Below are positions 11,387 through 19,687 of a stretch of 53,710 nucleotides of DNA, in pieces. The position numbers and the translations under genes were made by a program. Source of the stretch: Gemmatimonadota bacterium (GTDB lineage: Bacteria; Gemmatimonadota; Gemmatimonadetes; Gemmatimonadales; Gemmatimonadaceae); contig JAQBYI010000021.1 in assembly GCA_027622655.1 (NCBI GenBank), positions 1 to 53,710 on the forward strand, given 5' to 3'. The notes under the pieces were generated by a model, which saw only the letters and a program-made list of their open reading frames with translations, was not told the DNA's origin and ran no database searches. How positions within the stretch are numbered: position 1 is the first letter of the stretch; each line of letters begins with the position of its first letter.

Positions 11387-12535
11387 ATGCGGGCGCTTTT
11401 CGTCACGCACTCGTTTCCAAGGTTTGCCGGCGACGTAGCCGGGAACTTTGTGCTGCGCCTCGCGGTCGCGCTCCGCGGAGTCGGTGTTGACGTCACAGTC
11501 TTGGCACCCTCTGGCCCGGGACTTGGTGCCCGCGACGAGATTGCGGGAATCCCGATCGAGCGTTTCCGATACGCACCGACGTCCCTTGAAACGCTGGCGT
11601 ACACCGGAACGATGGCGGAGCAGGTCGCCGGCTCGCTGCGAGGCAAGATCGCGCTCGCCGGAATGCTTGCCGGAGGCGCACGCGCGGTTTCTCGTGCGGT
11701 GGCGCGCCTCCGACCCGATGTAGTTCATGCGCACTGGTGGTTTCCGGCCGGGTTGATCACGGCCTTCGCTTCATCGGCGCGCCCGCTCGTGGCAACGTTT
11801 CACGGAAGTGACATTCGCTTGGCGAAAACTTCGGGCCTCGTGCCATCGGTTTTTCGCGCGGTGATGCGGCGTGTGTCAGCGACCACCGCCGTCAGCCAGT
11901 GGTTGGCCGACGGCGCGCGGGGGTTTGCCCCGGACTTGCGCGTTGACGTGGCACCTATGCCGGTCGACACGGATGTTTTTCCAGTCGCGGCAGATCCGCC
12001 TTCGTCGCGCGTGATGTTCGTCGGCAGACTGAATGCGCAGAAAGGCGTTAGCGATCTACTGACGGCCGTCGGGATGATGGGCGGCACAGCTGGTGTCGAT
12101 ATTGTCGGCGATGGCCCCGACCGCGGCATGCTCGAACAACTTGCGAACGCCGAGGGACTGGCAGCGCGGATATCCTGGCATGGTCAACTGCCCCAAACCG
12201 AGATCGCGCCGCTCTACCGTGCGGCATCGGCCGTCGCGATTCCGTCGCGCGACGAAGGGCTGGGCCTGGTCGCCGTGGAAGCGCTTCTGAGCGGCGCGGC
12301 CGTGGTAGCGTACCGCTCCGGTGGAGTGGCTGAGTTGGTGGACCACGGGACCACGGGCTTGCTGGTGGAGCCCGGAGATGTTCGGGCCTTCGCCGATGCG
12401 CTAGACGCTCTCGTCAAGGATCCGTCGCGGGCGCGCCGCATGGGCGCTGCCGGACGAACGCGAATGCTGTCCAGATTCTCGGCCAGTACCGCCGCTCGGG
12501 CGTATGCGGACATCTATGCGTCGGTCGTTCAATGA
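11387..12535 (+). CDS. GT4-family glycosyltransferase
   Basis: 382 residues with GT-B fold. The N-terminal half begins MRALFVTHSFPRFAGDVAGNFVLRLA and contains VHAHWWFPAGLITAF and TFHGSDIRLAKTSGL. The C-terminal half has VMFVGRLNAQKGVSDLL, ISWHGQLPQTEIAPLYRAA and the retaining-enzyme motif RDEGLGLVAVEALLSGAAVVAYRSGGVAEL, where the two Glu residues lie in an EX7E arrangement. It probably transfers a nucleotide sugar to a lipid or glycan acceptor at the inner face of the cytoplasmic membrane. Donor and acceptor are unknown. It overlaps the next gene, a flippase-like protein, by 4 nt. Confidence 0.88.
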   Translation: MRALFVTHSFPRFAGDVAGNFVLRLAVALRGVGVDVTVLAPSGPGLGARDEIAGIPIERFRYAPTSLETLAYTGTMAEQVAGSLRGKIALAGMLAGGARAVSRAVARLRPDVVHAHWWFPAGLITAFASSARPLVATFHGSDIRLAKTSGLVPSVFRAVMRRVSATTAVSQWLADGARGFAPDLRVDVAPMPVDTDVFPVAADPPSSRVMFVGRLNAQKGVSDLLTAVGMMGGTAGVDIVGDGPDRGMLEQLANAEGLAARISWHGQLPQTEIAPLYRAASAVAIPSRDEGLGLVAVEALLSGAAVVAYRSGGVAELVDHGTTGLLVEPGDVRAFADALDALVKDPSRARRMGAAGRTRMLSRFSASTAARAYADIYASVVQ

Positions 12536-13467
12536 CACGTCGTCAGCTCTGGCGCGGTGTCCAGGTCATGGCCGTGTTCGCGGTGCTCTTCTACGTTGGG
12601 CGCCGGATTGCCTCGCAATGGGGAGAGCTCGCGGCCCTGCCGGCTACGATCAGCGTGGACTGGCCGGCCGTGCTGGGCTCGGCAGCAGTTGTGCTGGCGA
12701 GCTACGTCGTGCTGATCTGGACCTGGCAACGTACGGTGCAGGCGTGGGGCGAACGTCTCTCGTTTCGCGACGCCAGTCGCATCTGGTTTGTGTCGAATCT
12801 CGGCCGGTACGTGCCTGGGAAGGTCTGGCAGATCGGCGCCATGGGGGTGCTGGCGCAGCGAGTTGGCGTATCACCAGTAGCGGCCGTTGGATCTTCACTC
12901 GTGATATCGGTGGTAAACGTGCTCGCCGGCGTTGCGGTCGTTGCAGCATGCGGGGCAGGGGCCATGGGCGAACCGGCGTGGACCATTCCCATCGTCGTCG
13001 TCCTGACGCTCGGCGTCGTCGCCACGCCGTGGCTCACGCCGTACGTCGGGCGTGCCGCGTCCATGGTGCTTCGCCGAGACATCCGCATACCTGCGCTTCC
13101 GCATTCATCGATCTGGACAGCCGCAGCGGGGTGTACTGTGGCCTGGCTACTCTACGGCCTCGCGTTTCGCCTCCTTCATATCTCATTGCTTGGATATCCG
13201 ACTGGCGACCTCGCGCGCTCGACGGCAGCTTTCGCCGGCTCGTACATAGCCGGTTTCTTGGCCCTCTTTACCCCCGGCGGCCTCGGTGTACGTGAGGACA
13301 TATTGCAGCGCCTACTCCCGCAGTTGGAGATCGCCAGCGGAGCTGAGGCGTGGCTCGTCGTACTGGCTTCTCGAGCGTGGCTTACCATCCTCGAGGTCAT
13401 TCCGGGCCTATTGTACCTGATGTTCGCTCGGCGGTCCGCCAATCCGTCTTCCGCCACTACAGAATGA
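12532..13467 (+). CDS. Flippase-like integral membrane protein (LPG synthase TM domain family)
   Basis: 311 residues with about eight hydrophobic helices (first at 10-25, then VLGSAAVVLASYVVLIW and others). Conserved features of the lysylphosphatidylglycerol synthase TM/AglD/YbhN family are visible: FVSNLGRYVPGKVWQIGAMGVLAQRVG in the middle and FLALFTPGGLGVREDILQRLL near the end. Family members are implicated in flipping lipids or lipid-linked sugars, or in lipid modification; no aminoacyltransferase domain is attached here. Its place between a GT4 and a YfhO-type protein suggests translocation of a lipid-linked sugar (inference). 4-nt overlaps on both sides. Confidence 0.8.
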   Translation: MTRRQLWRGVQVMAVFAVLFYVGRRIASQWGELAALPATISVDWPAVLGSAAVVLASYVVLIWTWQRTVQAWGERLSFRDASRIWFVSNLGRYVPGKVWQIGAMGVLAQRVGVSPVAAVGSSLVISVVNVLAGVAVVAACGAGAMGEPAWTIPIVVVLTLGVVATPWLTPYVGRAASMVLRRDIRIPALPHSSIWTAAAGCTVAWLLYGLAFRLLHISLLGYPTGDLARSTAAFAGSYIAGFLALFTPGGLGVREDILQRLLPQLEIASGAEAWLVVLASRAWLTILEVIPGLLYLMFARRSANPSSATTE

Positions 13468-15899
13468 ACAAAGAGCAGGCTACCCCGTTCGTTCACTTCA
13501 CGCCGCGCTTCGCCTCAGCTTGGGCGGCGGTGACGTATCTCGCGTGCACACTGTCGCTGGCCTGGCCGGCGTTGTTCGGGCGATTCCTCGTGAATGCCAA
13601 CAGCGATCAGTTCATCGCAGGGTATGCGTTCCGGGAGTTCGCGGCCAGTTTCGAACGCGCCAACGCGGCGTTCCCGCTGTGGAATCCCTATTTGCAAGGT
13701 GGGATGCCATTCGTCGCGGCGATGCATGGAGACACGTTCTACCCGACATTTTTGCTACGCCTCATCATGCCGGTTGATGCGGCGATGTCGTGGGGAATGG
13801 TCGCGCACTTCTTTCTCTGCGGCATGGCGGCCTACTGGTTCTTGAGGATCGCGGCCCGCATGTCGTTCTTCGGGGCGCTCGTCGGCGGCCTGGCATACAT
13901 GATGACCGGCTTTGTCTCGTCGCTGCTTTCGGCCGGCCACGACGGCAAGCTTTTCGTCAACGCACTCTTTCCTGTGTTGCTGATCGTGTTGACGTGGGCC
14001 ATCAGGGACGGCAGACGCTGGGCATTCGGCGCCACCGCGATCGTGGTCGGCCTCACGCTGCTCACGCCGCACCCGCAGCTGTTCGAACAGGTCATGCTGG
14101 TGGCGGCAGCCTGGTCGCTGTATCTGGCTTTTGACGGGCCTAATCCATTGCCTCGATCAGTCGTGATCCCACGATTGGCGTTCGCGCTCGCGGCGGTCGC
14201 TGTCGGCGTGGCAATGGGTGCGATTCAGTACTTGCCGGTGGTTGAATACACGGCGTGGTCACCACGAGCGGACGCGTTTACCTACGAAATAGCGACGTCG
14301 TACTCGTTCCCCCTCGAAGAGTTGTTCAATCTGTACCTCCCGCAGTTTTCGGGGATCCTCGACAATTACTGGGGCCGTAACGGCATCCACTTTCACAGCG
14401 AGTATGCCGGCGCTGCTGTGCTGGTGCTGGCCGGACTCGGATTCGGAGCCGCGACTACGGCGGCGCGGCGCGGATTCATGCGCTTTTGGCTCGGCACGGG
14501 AATAGTCGCGTTGCTCTGGGCACTCGGCGGAGCGACGCCATTCTACCGACTTGTCTACGCCCTGGTTCCGATGGTGAAGCACATGCGGGCGCCAAGCACG
14601 ATTTTTTACATCACGGCTTTTGCGATCGCGATTTTCGCAGCCGCTGGCACTGAGCGGGTTCTTGAACGGCGTGCAGGTCGGCGATACCTGATTGCGTGCG
14701 GGGCAGCAGCGCTACTCGTGACGCTGCTTGCGCTGTCCGGCGGGCTGACCAGCCTGGCCCATTCGCTCGTGGTCATTCCACAGTTTGCCGATCGGGTGGA
14801 TGCAGGCGCACTAGAGCTCCAGATCGGGGCTGTGCGATCTCTTGTGTTCACCCTGCTCACGCTCGGTACCATCGCGGTCGCAACCAGTGGCCGGCTCAAC
14901 GGTCGGGTTGTCGGCGCGGTACTCGCGATTGTAGTCGCGGCCGATTTGTGGACCGTGGAACGGAAATACTGGGGATCAGTACCGTCGGCCGCCACCGCGT
15001 TCGAAACCGACTCGACCATTGAATACCTCAAAGCGGCAGCTGGAGCAGACACTTCGCTGACGCCGCACCGGACGTTCTCGTTCCTCGACCGTTCGCAGCC
15101 GACCGCACCAACGGAGCCTTATCTCGTCGGCGACGGACTGATGGTGCATCGAGTCCGCCAAACATTTGGGTACCACGGGAACCAGATCGGCCGGTACAAG
15201 GTATTTGAGACTGACGAGATGATGTTCAATCCGACCACCTGGGCACTCACGAACACGAAGTACTTGCTCATTAACAACGATTCTGTCGAAATCCCGGGTG
15301 GCAGGCGAGTCGTCGGGCCGGTTTTGAATGCGGCAGGCACTCGCGTGAACCTGTACGAACTTCCCAATGACAATACGTTTGCGTGGGTGACTCCCGCGAT
15401 CGTGAAGTATTCGGCGGACCAGGTGTTGGGAGCGATTCGGCTACCCAACTTCCCGGTACGTAGCGTGGCCCTCGTCGAACCGGAAGCGGAAGTAGATGGC
15501 GTGAATCTCACCGCAATTCCGGCCGAGCTCCCAATCACAGTCACGACCACAGCGTATTCACCCGGTCGAATCAGTCTTTCCCTCAGCTCGGCCGCGCCAG
15601 AAGGGTCTGCATTGGTCGTCTCGGAGAATTACTATCCTGGATGGTTGGCGACTGTCGACGGAGTTTCAGTAAAACCTGAGCGCATGGATTATGTGCTGAT
15701 CGGCGTCCCTCTTCCTGCCGGAGCGAGAAGGGTGGAGCTCACCTTTACCAGTCCAGCGTACGCGACCGGCAAGGCGATCACACTCGCCGCGCTAATAGCG
15801 TCTGTGCTTGCGCTGGTTGCGGGGTTGTTCCCGTTTGGCCGAGGCAGTCGCCACGGCGACGTCGCGCAGGGGACTGTCTCTGAGGCACGCGTGGCCTGA
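13464..15899 (+). CDS. YfhO-family polytopic membrane protein (GT-C-like)
   Basis: From ATG 13464 (ATGA overlap with the upstream stop) the product is 811 residues. The first ~540 residues hold about a dozen transmembrane helices. Early extracytoplasmic residues are typical of YfhO/GT-C proteins: FLVNANSDQFIAGYAFREF and PLWNPYLQGGMPFVAAMHGDTFYP. The last ~270 residues are a soluble beta-rich domain with VSENYYPGWLATVDGV, then a final helix (ITLAALIASVLALVAGLF). In Firmicutes, YfhO acts with CsbB-type GT2 enzymes to move sugars from undecaprenyl phosphate onto extracellular polymers. The acceptor here is unknown. A longer frame from 13350 lies inside the flippase gene and is rejected. Confidence 0.85.
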   Translation: MNKEQATPFVHFTPRFASAWAAVTYLACTLSLAWPALFGRFLVNANSDQFIAGYAFREFAASFERANAAFPLWNPYLQGGMPFVAAMHGDTFYPTFLLRLIMPVDAAMSWGMVAHFFLCGMAAYWFLRIAARMSFFGALVGGLAYMMTGFVSSLLSAGHDGKLFVNALFPVLLIVLTWAIRDGRRWAFGATAIVVGLTLLTPHPQLFEQVMLVAAAWSLYLAFDGPNPLPRSVVIPRLAFALAAVAVGVAMGAIQYLPVVEYTAWSPRADAFTYEIATSYSFPLEELFNLYLPQFSGILDNYWGRNGIHFHSEYAGAAVLVLAGLGFGAATTAARRGFMRFWLGTGIVALLWALGGATPFYRLVYALVPMVKHMRAPSTIFYITAFAIAIFAAAGTERVLERRAGRRYLIACGAAALLVTLLALSGGLTSLAHSLVVIPQFADRVDAGALELQIGAVRSLVFTLLTLGTIAVATSGRLNGRVVGAVLAIVVAADLWTVERKYWGSVPSAATAFETDSTIEYLKAAAGADTSLTPHRTFSFLDRSQPTAPTEPYLVGDGLMVHRVRQTFGYHGNQIGRYKVFETDEMMFNPTTWALTNTKYLLINNDSVEIPGGRRVVGPVLNAAGTRVNLYELPNDNTFAWVTPAIVKYSADQVLGAIRLPNFPVRSVALVEPEAEVDGVNLTAIPAELPITVTTTAYSPGRISLSLSSAAPEGSALVVSENYYPGWLATVDGVSVKPERMDYVLIGVPLPAGARRVELTFTSPAYATGKAITLAALIASVLALVAGLFPFGRGSRHGDVAQGTVSEARVA

Positions 15900-16621
15900 T
15901 GTCGGAGAAAGTGCTTGTCATCGTTCCGACGTACAACGAGACGGAGAATATCCGGGAGATAATTTCGGTTACGCTGGCATCCACCGTCCGGACTGAGATC
16001 CTGGTCGTCGACGACAACTCCCCTGACGGTACGGGTTCGATCGTCGAGGCAATCGCTGCAACCGACGAACGCGTTCATCTGCTTCGACGGGCGGCAAAGA
16101 TGGGCCTCGGCACGGCTTATCGGGATGGGTTTCGGTGGGCCCTGGAGCGCGACTATGAGTACATCATGGAGATGGACGCTGACTTCAGTCACGATCCGAA
16201 CGAGATTCCCAATTTCATTGAGGCGGCGCAATCGGCCGACTTCGTGCTTGGATCCCGGTACCTCGACGGAAACGTCACGGTGGTCGACTGGCCCATGGCG
16301 CGGCTGATGCTCAGCTACTTCGCGAACGTCTACGCTCGGATCGTTACGGGCATGAAGCTCTGGGACGCGACCGGAGGCTACAAATGCTTCCATCGGCGTG
16401 TACTCGAGGCCATTGACCTGAACGATGTGAGCTCGAACGGGTATGGCTTTCAGATCGAGATGAGTTTCCGCGCGTTCCGGAAGGGGTTCAAGGCGAAGGA
16501 AATCCCCATTGTATTCACCGATCGCACGTACGGCACGAGCAAGATGCACGGCGGAATCGTTCGTGAGGCGGTATTCATGGTCTGGCGCCTCCGCTGGTGG
16601 GCAATGGTCGGTCGTTTGTGA
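15899..16621 (+). CDS. Polyprenol monophosphomannose synthase-like GT2
   Basis: 240 residues, a compact GT-A enzyme of the dolichol-phosphate mannose synthase (DPM1) type. It begins VLVIVPTYNETENIREII, then ILVVDDNSPDGT, KMGLGTAYRDGFRWALE, the metal site MDADFSHDPNEIP, VLGSRYLDGN, and ATGGYKCFHRRVLEAIDL with GYGFQIEMSFRAFRKGF. The C-terminus has no transmembrane helices, unlike the GT2 at 10397. It would make a polyprenyl-phosphate sugar, often mannose, as donor for a GT-C enzyme; the YfhO-like neighbour upstream (TGATG overlap) is a candidate user. Sugar specificity is inferred from the family only. Confidence 0.85.
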   Translation: MSEKVLVIVPTYNETENIREIISVTLASTVRTEILVVDDNSPDGTGSIVEAIAATDERVHLLRRAAKMGLGTAYRDGFRWALERDYEYIMEMDADFSHDPNEIPNFIEAAQSADFVLGSRYLDGNVTVVDWPMARLMLSYFANVYARIVTGMKLWDATGGYKCFHRRVLEAIDLNDVSSNGYGFQIEMSFRAFRKGFKAKEIPIVFTDRTYGTSKMHGGIVREAVFMVWRLRWWAMVGRL

Positions 16622-16661
16622 GATCGGTTGTGTCTGGGGCAGGGACCGAGTTGGTGCGCCT

Positions 16662-17492
16662 ATGGCGCCGGCTCCCGTGACGGCGGGCGTACGGTTCTGG
16701 AAAATGACCGGTTCGGGCAACGACTTCGTGTTTATCGACGAAAGCACCCAGGCCACCACTGGGCTCGACACCCCGGACTCCATTCGCCGTATTTGCTCTC
16801 GAACCGACGGCGTCGGCGCAGACGGAGTCGTCTTTCTGCGACACGGAGGATCCGACGGAACCGCTATCCGCTACTACAACTGTGATGGAAGCCGCGGCGA
16901 ACTCTGCGGAAACGCATCGCTGTGCACCGCGAACCTGTCGGTGCAGCTCGGCTTGGGCGGGGCGGGCGGTTTCACGTTTGGAACCGACGTCGGCCAAATG
17001 CAGGCCCGGATCGTCAACGGGAGTCCTGAGATAGATCTTCAGCCGGTCAGCGACGTGGCAGCCAACGCCGGAATCAGTCTGGAACGGGGCGAGCTTCGGA
17101 TCGGATACGCCAATACCGGGGTGCCGCACCTCGTGGTCCTGGTAAGCGACGCCGAAGCCGTGAACCTGGCCGCACGCGGAGCGCCATTGCGACACCATCC
17201 GACGCTGTCAGCAGGGGCGAACGTCAACTTCGTGGCAAAGACAGCCGCTGGATGGCGGATGCGGACCTACGAACGTGGTGTCGAGGGTGAGACGCTTGCT
17301 TGCGGCACTGGCGCGGTAGCCTGTGCGATCATGCTCGCCAGCTGGGGCTTGGCTGAGGACGGCTCGGTGGACCTGCTCACAAGTTCCGGCCGAACCCTAA
17401 CAGTGTCTTTAGGGCGGCGTCCGGACGGTTACAGCCCCTCATTGCGGGGCGAGGGCAGGATCGTGTTCACCGGCCACTTAGTCGATCTGTGA
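16662..17492 (+). CDS. dapF: Diaminopimelate epimerase
   Basis: Converts LL- to meso-diaminopimelate for lysine and peptidoglycan. 276 residues from ATG 16662. The N-terminal KMTGSGNDFVFIDE (14-27) is diagnostic. The two catalytic cysteines are Cys82 in GELCGNASLC and Cys214 in ETLACGTGAVAC, placed symmetrically in the two half-barrels. The motif around the first is unusual (usually AxMCGNGxRC-like). Alternatives are ATG 16704, which would remove the first strand, and upstream in-frame codons reaching back into the preceding GT2, which add non-family sequence. It is the last + strand gene before the strand switch. Confidence 0.93.
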   Translation: MAPAPVTAGVRFWKMTGSGNDFVFIDESTQATTGLDTPDSIRRICSRTDGVGADGVVFLRHGGSDGTAIRYYNCDGSRGELCGNASLCTANLSVQLGLGGAGGFTFGTDVGQMQARIVNGSPEIDLQPVSDVAANAGISLERGELRIGYANTGVPHLVVLVSDAEAVNLAARGAPLRHHPTLSAGANVNFVAKTAAGWRMRTYERGVEGETLACGTGAVACAIMLASWGLAEDGSVDLLTSSGRTLTVSLGRRPDGYSPSLRGEGRIVFTGHLVDL

Positions 17493-17497
17493 CCGCC

Positions 17498-17506
17498 TTA
17501 TCCACA
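17498..17506 (+). other. Perfect DnaA-box sequence next to dif
   Basis: TTATCCACA matches the strongest E. coli DnaA box exactly and lies 15 bp from the dif core, within 6 nt of the dapF stop. I see no further good boxes nearby (CTATCCCCA at 17592 is degenerate), so this is not evidence of an origin. Function unknown; chance is possible. Confidence 0.4.
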
Positions 17507-17521
17507 GGGTTGTTGCTAAGT

Positions 17522-17549
17522 ACTTTACATAATACATATTATACGTACT
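17522..17549 (-). other. dif: dif-like XerC/XerD chromosome dimer resolution site
   Basis: Read on the minus strand, 17549-17539 is AGTACGTATAA (XerC-type arm), 17538-17533 is TATGTA (central hexamer) and 17532-17522 is TTATGTAAAGT (XerD-type arm). By my alignment from memory, 21 of 28 positions match E. coli dif and 22 of 28 match B. subtilis dif; the XerD arm begins with the near-invariant TTATGTAAA. The site lies between convergent dapF and the TPR gene, at the only strand switch in the window, in an AT-rich patch of a GC-rich region. All this fits the terminus site where XerCD, activated by FtsK, resolves chromosome dimers. XerC, XerD and FtsK are not in the window. Confidence 0.85.
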
Positions 17550-17622
17550 ACTCCTACTTAACGACCTGCACGATGTGAGTGCTGTAACTTGCTATCCCCA
17601 GACGGTTTACATCAGTGAGGTG

Positions 17623-18285
17623 CTACGGCGTGGCGGCTTTGGCGTCCATCTCGCCAAGACGGACGCGGGCCTCCGTCATGACCGGTGAGTCCGTAATGGA
17701 TGCCAGTTCAGCCCAAATCACTCGAGCATCAGCCGGCCTGCCGGCGATCGTAAGCATTCTGGCGGCATCGGCCCGGTATAGCTGCCGTTCGGTCGGAAAC
17801 TGAGCTTTGTCGGCAGCCATCATCAGGTGCTCAGCGGCTTCTGCCGGGCGCCCAGAATCCGCGTATCCGGCTGCCATCAGTTCTTCCACAACCGCGGCGA
17901 ACTGGACTGGGGCTCCGCCCTGAATCTCGCTCAGCTGGCTGATTCCCTCGTCGTACTTGGCCTCGCCGTACAGCAACTGAGCAAGGAGCATTCCCGCCTG
18001 CGTCGCCCCGGTGGTGCCAGGATACCGGGTCACCAGCTTCTCGAGGTCCGATTTGGCTAGAGCCGCATTCCCCGAGTAGTAGGCGCCTTGGGCAGCGACC
18101 ATGGCTGCGTCGGCCCGGTCATTCTTGAGGCGGATCGACTGCTGCCAGAAAGCGAATGCTGAGCCGCCAACCACAACCGCGCTGACGGTGATCAGCAGAG
18201 GGCGGCTGCGAGCGACGACCCAGTCTTTTATGCGTTCGGCGTCCCAGTCGTTATCTGGCTTCGACACCGGTGATGACGTGCCCAT
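17623..18285 (-). CDS. Single-pass membrane TPR protein, YfgM-like
   Basis: 220 residues. A charged N-terminus with DWDAERIKDWVVARSR is followed by one transmembrane helix (PLLITVSAVVVGGSAFAFW, about 29-47) and then an extracytoplasmic helical repeat domain: DAAMVAAQGAYYSGNAALAKSDLEKLV, QAGMLLAQLLYGEAKYDEGISQL, EELMAAGYADSGRPAEAAEHLMMAA and ADAARMLTIAGRPADARVIWAEL. This is the layout of YfgM-type ancillary translocon proteins and related TPR_21 proteins; I cannot assign a partner. It is the minus strand gene closest to dif and lies downstream of tRNA-Arg, with a GGAG-type ribosome site before its ATG. Confidence 0.8.
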   Translation of the reverse strand: MGTSSPVSKPDNDWDAERIKDWVVARSRPLLITVSAVVVGGSAFAFWQQSIRLKNDRADAAMVAAQGAYYSGNAALAKSDLEKLVTRYPGTTGATQAGMLLAQLLYGEAKYDEGISQLSEIQGGAPVQFAAVVEELMAAGYADSGRPAEAAEHLMMAADKAQFPTERQLYRADAARMLTIAGRPADARVIWAELASITDSPVMTEARVRLGEMDAKAATP

Positions 18286-18357
18286 TCTGTGTGTTCTCCG
18301 GAAATCTTGAAAGTAGTGGCGCGACGGCTCCGACGGGAGCGTTTGTGGGTCAATAAA

Positions 18358-18431
<74 letters not shown>

Positions 18432-18473
18432 GTTCGTGAAGGCTACAAGTTCCGGCGCGCGGAAGGTAGCCCG

Positions 18474-19031
18474 TCAGTAGGTCAGCAGCGCGTGGACGTC
18501 CCGTCCGGCAAGCCTCGCGCGGCCGCCGAGCTCGGTGAGTTCAAGCAGAAAGACGCAGCCGGCGACGCGAGCCCCCGCACTCTCGACCAAGCGGCACGCG
18601 GCCAACGCCGTACCTCCGGTGGCGAGCACGTCATCGACGATGAGCACGCGAGCCCCGGCCGTCAACGCATCAGCATGAATCTCGAGCGCGTCGGAGCCGT
18701 ATTCGAGCGCGTACTCTTCGCGGATCGTCTTGGCCGGAAGCTTGCCAGGCTTTCGTGCGGGAATGAACGGCACGCGTAGCGCCTGAGCTATCGGAGCGCC
18801 AAATATGAATCCGCGACTTTCAATTCCCAGCGCGTGCGTGAGGCCGGCATCCGCATGGAACGCTCCCATGGCCGCAGTCACCGCAACAAATAACCGTTCA
18901 TTTCCAAGCAGTGGCGTAATGTCGCGAAACAATATCCCAGGTTTGGGAAAATCGGCAACATCTCGGATGGCCGCTCTGGCCTCCACGCGAAGCGCCGCGA
19001 GGCGCCGCTCCACTTCGCTCACTCGGCCCAT
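18474..19031 (-). CDS. apt: Adenine phosphoribosyltransferase
   Basis: Salvages adenine to AMP with PRPP. 185 residues. Motifs: ADFPKPGILFRDITPLLGN (26-44), GIESRGFIFGAPIA (69-82), FIPARKPGKLPAKTI (89-103), EYALEYGSDALEIH and the PRPP loop VLIVDDVLATGGTA (129-142). The start is uncertain by three residues: ATG 19031 gives MGR, GTG 19022 gives a slightly shorter protein. The ATG overlaps the 3' end of pcm by 13 nt. The tRNA-Arg gene lies 42 nt downstream. Confidence 0.96.
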   Translation of the reverse strand: MGRVSEVERRLAALRVEARAAIRDVADFPKPGILFRDITPLLGNERLFVAVTAAMGAFHADAGLTHALGIESRGFIFGAPIAQALRVPFIPARKPGKLPAKTIREEYALEYGSDALEIHADALTAGARVLIVDDVLATGGTALAACRLVESAGARVAGCVFLLELTELGGRARLAGRDVHALLTY

Positions 19032-19687
19032 CCATGGTCGCCAACGAGTGGAACGAACCGTACCGGATCGTACGCCTGCTCCAACACCCGAGTTCCCTTT
19101 CGCTCAACGAGGACGAGGCGCTGTACGTCTCGATCGCCAACTGGCACGAGCAGGCGCCCGCCGTCCGCAAGCTGGTCCACGAGTGGCTGCGGAATCTCCG
19201 GTGAGCCGGCTCCCACTACGATCGCGTCAAACGGCGCGTGTTCCCTCCAGCCGGCAGTGCCGTCGGCAACGGCGAGATACACGTTCGACACATTGGCAAC
19301 CCGCAATGCCTCCTCGGCCTGCCTGAGCAGCGCTTCCACCCGCTCGACGCTATAGATCACCAGAGCGAGCTTGCTGAGGAGGGCGGTCTGATACCCGGAG
19401 CCGGTGCCCACCTCGAGTACGCGCTCACTTCCGGTGAGCCTCAGCAGTTCGAGTGATCGGGCGTGCACAAACGGCTGGCTGATCGTCTGCCCGCTCCCGA
19501 TCGGAAGCGCCCCGTCTTCATATGCCCGATGACGCACTCCCGACGGAACGAATGCGTGCCGCGGAGTCAGTTCGATGGCACGCAACACGGCTGGGTCGAC
19601 GATTCCCTTTCCCTTCAACTCCTCGACCAGGCGTCGCCGCGCGCCCGACAGCGGAGCAACGGCCGAGGCTATGGGTCGATCCACCAT
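19019..19687 (-). CDS. pcm: Protein-L-isoaspartate O-methyltransferase
   Basis: Methylates isoaspartyl residues in aged proteins with SAM, starting their repair. From ATG 19687 the protein is 222 residues, the usual size. It has TPRHAFVPSGVRHRAYEDGALPIGSGQTISQP (41-72), the SAM motif I VLEVGTGSGYQTALL (90-104), then YSVERVEALLRQAEEAL and FDAIVVGAGSPEIPQPLVDQL. The frame extends upstream to 19840, but that part is Arg-rich antisense to nothing conserved and lies inside surE, so ATG 19687 (19-nt overlap with surE) is chosen. surE-pcm adjacency is common in bacteria. Confidence 0.95.
   Translation of the reverse strand: MVDRPIASAVAPLSGARRRLVEELKGKGIVDPAVLRAIELTPRHAFVPSGVRHRAYEDGALPIGSGQTISQPFVHARSLELLRLTGSERVLEVGTGSGYQTALLSKLALVIYSVERVEALLRQAEEALRVANVSNVYLAVADGTAGWREHAPFDAIVVGAGSPEIPQPLVDQLADGGRLLVPVGDRDVQRLVLVERKGTRVLEQAYDPVRFVPLVGDHGWAE

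Noticed and set aside
13350-13463. Longer start for the YfhO-type gene
   Set aside because: It lies inside the flippase gene in another frame and adds non-hydrophobic, unconserved residues; ATG 13464 forms an ATGA junction.
17498-17561. Replication origin (DnaA box plus AT-rich stretch)
   Set aside because: Only one good DnaA box, no dnaA/dnaN nearby, genes converge on the site instead of diverging, and the AT-rich part is explained by the dif match.
17493-17622. Xer-exploiting mobile element or phage at dif
   Set aside because: Flanking genes are housekeeping, there is only one full core site, and no integrase or cargo is present.
18327-18340. GCTCC/GGAGC hairpin after tRNA-Arg as a terminator
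   Set aside because: Only a 5-bp stem and no T-run on the minus strand; too weak to call.
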